Shown piece by piece: positions 61,511 through 64,000 of a stretch of DNA of 64,000 nt. The position numbers and the translations under genes are program-made. Origin of the DNA: Mesorhizobium sp. M4B.F.Ca.ET.203.01.1.1 (lineage in GTDB: Bacteria; Pseudomonadota; Alphaproteobacteria; Rhizobiales; Rhizobiaceae); NCBI RefSeq assembly GCF_004791025.1, contig NZ_SRUO01000008.1, forward strand, positions 186,001 through 250,000, written 5' to 3'. How positions within the stretch are numbered: the first letter of the stretch is position 1; the number at the start of each line of letters is the position of its first letter. A model generated the notes under the pieces. The model saw only the letters and a list, made by a program, of their open reading frames with translations, did no database searches and was not told the DNA's origin.

Positions 61511-64000
61511 GTGGCTTTGACCAAATTGCTACCTGGCCGCTCGCGCACCTACCGGCCTGGTTTCTTTGCGCGGATGTTTCCAGGGGGAAAATGGAAACTG
61601 ACCCTAGACCCGAAAACTTCGGGATACTTTCGGCTCGCTCAAGATGGCGAAGTGCAGCTTAGCTGCCTCGAAATCGTGTCAATTTCCACCAGCAGGGCCC
61701 TCTTGTGGCATACTGTTGAGATCCGCGCTCGTGGCAGAACAGATTTGCTATCGGCACTATCGGGTGACGCGGCCACACAGCTGGCCGCGGACCTTCATGC
61801 CTTCATTAACACTCACCTTTTCGGGCTGATCGCCACCGAGAAGGGGCGCCTGCTCGAGGTCAACGACAGACTTCGCGAGCTTACCGAAGGCAACAGACAG
61901 TATCTTGCACAGGGCGATCTGGGCAGGGCTGTTGCCGAAGTCCCTGGCGCCGCTGCGGCCGCCCTCTCTCACCCGCTTTTAAACCCAGACATGATGCCAG
62001 CAGGACTGAAGGCCTCCCTTCCGGCCTCGTTCGCGATGATAACCGACCCAGGCGTCCGCCATGCCTACAACGAGGCTTTCGTCCGCTCGGAATTGATGAG
62101 GTTTCAGCCGTTCTTCGACGATCTCGATCGGCGCTCGTTTTCCCACCAGCAGCGCGAGGCCTGTATCCGCCTGGAGGACAACAACCTGCTGGTCGCCTCG
62201 GCAGGCTCCGGCAAGTCCGCGACGATGGTCGGCAAGGTTGCCTACGTGCTGGAGAAGCAACTCTATCGGCCCGACGAGATCCTGCTCCTAGCCTATAACA
62301 AGAGCGCAGCCGATGAACTCAGGACGAGGATCGCTGCGCAGCTGCAGGTCCCGGAGGACGCCCTGGAGTGCCGCGTCACGACGTTTCATGCGCTTGGGCG
62401 CGGAATCATCGAGGAGATCGAGGGCCGGCCAGCCCAGCTCGCCAACTGGGTGGATCATCCCGCTGGCGAAACAAGGGTTATCGAGGCGATCATCCAGAAT
62501 CTAAGCGAGGGCGACCCGGAATTCGCCCGGATGTGGGCCGAGCTTCTCGTCGTGCATCCCAAGGCGGACATCCCGATAGAGGTATTCGATGGGGAGGCTG
62601 ACTACCGGCGCTACGTATCGGACACCCTTAGAAAGGGTAATGCCACGATCGGTTCCTTGTCCGCAGTGATCGTAAAGTCGTTGCAGGAGAAGAAGATCGC
62701 CAACTGGCTTTGGCTGCATTCAGTCGCCTTCGAATACGAACGGCAAATTGCGGTGGAGGAAGACGATGGCAGCGTCCGCCATCTGCACCCGGATTTCTAC
62801 TATCCGCAGACTGAAACTGTGCATGAGCATTTCGCGCTCGATGCGGACGGAAGCTCGCCCTTCGCGGACTACGCCGAGCACGCCGAGAACAAGCGAAAGG
62901 CATATCGCCGCAATGAAATCGATTTCTTCGAGACCACTTCCGCTCAGGCCAGCGACGAGACGCTACTCAGCACGCTAGAATCCGAACTGGCGCGTCGCTC
63001 AATACCCTTCGAGCGCAGGAGCTACACTGAAATCACCAAAGCGCTCGATCCGGTCGTTATCAAACACTATCATCAGCTGATATCTACCTGCTTGAAGCAC
63101 ATACGTGCCAGCCACCTCACGCTCGACATGCTGCTCGAACGTGCCAAGACCTTGCACGACAAGGAGCGTGCCAAATTGTTCGCTCGCGTGGTCTGGGCGA
63201 TCACTCAGGGATATTCCCGAAAGCTCGAGGAAACGAAACGGATCGACTTCGATTCGATGATCGCGGATGCGGTCCGACTGGTCGAGACAGGCCGATATCG
63301 AAGCCCTTATTCGCTGATACTCGTGGATGAGTTTCAAGACATTTCCGAGCCGCGCGCTAACCTCATCAAGGCGCTCAAACAGCAGAAAGCGTTCAGCAAG
63401 GTCTTCGCGGTCGGAGACGACTGGCAGTCGATCTATCGCTTTGCCGGATCGGACATTACGATATTTACACGGTTCGAAGCGAACTTCGGGACCAGTTGGC
63501 AGGGGCGCCTTGAACAGACGTATCGCTGTAACCAGCTCATTGCCGAAACGGCCGCTAAGTTCGTCCAGCGCAACCCTGAACAGATCAAGAAGTCCGTCCG
63601 CTCAACGCGACCGGCCGTCCCGCGATCGATCCGTGTCATTCCCATTGAGGATAAGCGCGACAAGCCGGACTTTGCGGCGGCCTGCCAGCGCCTGCTCCAA
63701 CGGCTTGATGCCGCTCTGGGTGCGATCGCCGACCGGTGGCGCGACGAAAAGCGCGACAAGCTTAAGGTTCTGGTTTTGTGGCGCTACAACGTCCTCGATC
63801 CATTCGAGGGGCGGCCGCCGTCCTTTGCAAACATTGAGGTGGCCGGGCTGTCGTTTCACCGAGCCAAGGGCCTTGAGGCCGACTACACGGTCCTGCTCGA
63901 TGTCAGCGAGGGCAATTACGGCGTACCAAGCCGCATCGAAGACGATGAGCTGCTAAACCTGGTCATTCCCCGCCCCGAGACCTTCGCCTACGCCGAAGAA
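61511..64000 (+). CDS. Helicase-IV-like UvrD-family helicase (partial, runs off right edge)
   Basis: An open frame of about 830 codons runs from here to the end of the window without a stop. The N-terminal region (about residues 30-100) resembles the unusual start domain of E. coli helicase IV (HelD). The helicase core follows, with Walker A ASAGSGKSATM near 232, AYNKSAADELRTRI near 260, VDEFQDIS near 605, AVGDDWQSIYRFAG near 637 and the GRLEQTYRCN motif near 665. It moves on DNA 3' to 5' in relatives. GTG at 61511 is the most likely start (TTG at 61505 and ATG at 61574 are possible). The extension between motifs I and II is longer than in HelD. Confidence 0.8.
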   Translation, partial: MALTKLLPGRSRTYRPGFFARMFPGGKWKLTLDPKTSGYFRLAQDGEVQLSCLEIVSISTSRALLWHTVEIRARGRTDLLSALSGDAATQLAADLHAFINTHLFGLIATEKGRLLEVNDRLRELTEGNRQYLAQGDLGRAVAEVPGAAAAALSHPLLNPDMMPAGLKASLPASFAMITDPGVRHAYNEAFVRSELMRFQPFFDDLDRRSFSHQQREACIRLEDNNLLVASAGSGKSATMVGKVAYVLEKQLYRPDEILLLAYNKSAADELRTRIAAQLQVPEDALECRVTTFHALGRGIIEEIEGRPAQLANWVDHPAGETRVIEAIIQNLSEGDPEFARMWAELLVVHPKADIPIEVFDGEADYRRYVSDTLRKGNATIGSLSAVIVKSLQEKKIANWLWLHSVAFEYERQIAVEEDDGSVRHLHPDFYYPQTETVHEHFALDADGSSPFADYAEHAENKRKAYRRNEIDFFETTSAQASDETLLSTLESELARRSIPFERRSYTEITKALDPVVIKHYHQLISTCLKHIRASHLTLDMLLERAKTLHDKERAKLFARVVWAITQGYSRKLEETKRIDFDSMIADAVRLVETGRYRSPYSLILVDEFQDISEPRANLIKALKQQKAFSKVFAVGDDWQSIYRFAGSDITIFTRFEANFGTSWQGRLEQTYRCNQLIAETAAKFVQRNPEQIKKSVRSTRPAVPRSIRVIPIEDKRDKPDFAAACQRLLQRLDAALGAIADRWRDEKRDKLKVLVLWRYNVLDPFEGRPPSFANIEVAGLSFHRAKGLEADYTVLLDVSEGNYGVPSRIEDDELLNLVIPRPETFAYAEE

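Noticed and set aside
61372..61662. 96-codon plus-strand frame before the helicase
   Set aside because: It overlaps the helicase frame, which has strong homology, and has no ribosome binding site.
1..64000. CRISPR arrays, rRNA operons and insertion sequences
   Set aside because: No regularly spaced repeats, no rRNA-like blocks and no transposase reading frames were seen on reading through.

Overview
This 64 kb window looks like the chromosome of a high-GC alphaproteobacterium of the order Hyphomicrobiales, most probably Mesorhizobium or a close relative. The evidence is the gene order dgt-argS-SPOR-nagZ-scpA-scpB-tatABC-serS-surE-pcm-LytM-yajC-secDF, a PopZ gene, an ExoR-type periplasmic regulator, and Ti-plasmid-style conjugation genes. 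The genus is an inference; the individual gene calls rest on visible motifs.

The first 39 kb (about 1-39080) is ordinary core chromosome, densely packed and mostly on the minus strand. It starts inside trmFO. It then carries an orphan DUF1851 gene, a sterol-desaturase-type hydroxylase, a run coding for two probable respiratory-complex assembly factors plus SecDF-YajC, and a long envelope and chromosome-segregation block: a degenerate LytM lipoprotein, Pcm, SurE, SerS, TatABC, ScpAB, NagZ, a giant SPOR protein, ArgS and Dgt. After this come ErpA, exonuclease III, ExoR, IlvD, a FadL-type porin, ValS, PopZ, TolC, a second Pcm-like methyltransferase and tRNA-Cys.

At 39007-39081 lies a tRNA-Asn gene, and everything to its right looks like acquired DNA. 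The first part (39.1-45.4 kb) is a mobilization module. It has a small membrane peptide, a MerR/DUF433 plus DUF5615 toxin-antitoxin pair, a tRNA-like relic, the relaxase TraA, divergent TraC and TraD with a recognisable Ti/RSF1010-type oriT between them, and an ArdC antirestriction protein. No type IV secretion genes, TraG or integrase are visible, so this looks like an integrative mobilizable element or one end of a larger ICE.

The second part (45.8-64 kb) looks like a defence-type cargo region. Its centre is a minus-strand run made of a 2101-residue Cap4-like nuclease/STAND NTPase/helical-repeat protein, a small basic protein that overlaps its 3' end, and a HEPN-motif protein. Around it lie a PIN-like gene with an unclear 5' end, an unknown convergent gene, a DUF2971 gene, a 723-residue PD-(D/E)xK nuclease-like protein, a frameshifted TIGR02391 gene, a membrane protein, an unknown gene, and a helicase-IV-like UvrD-family helicase that runs off the right edge. 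The STAND operon is the best candidate for a little-described system: it has a sensor/NTPase/nuclease protein with two co-encoded partners, one of them a probable RNase. No CRISPR array, rRNA operon or insertion sequence was seen.
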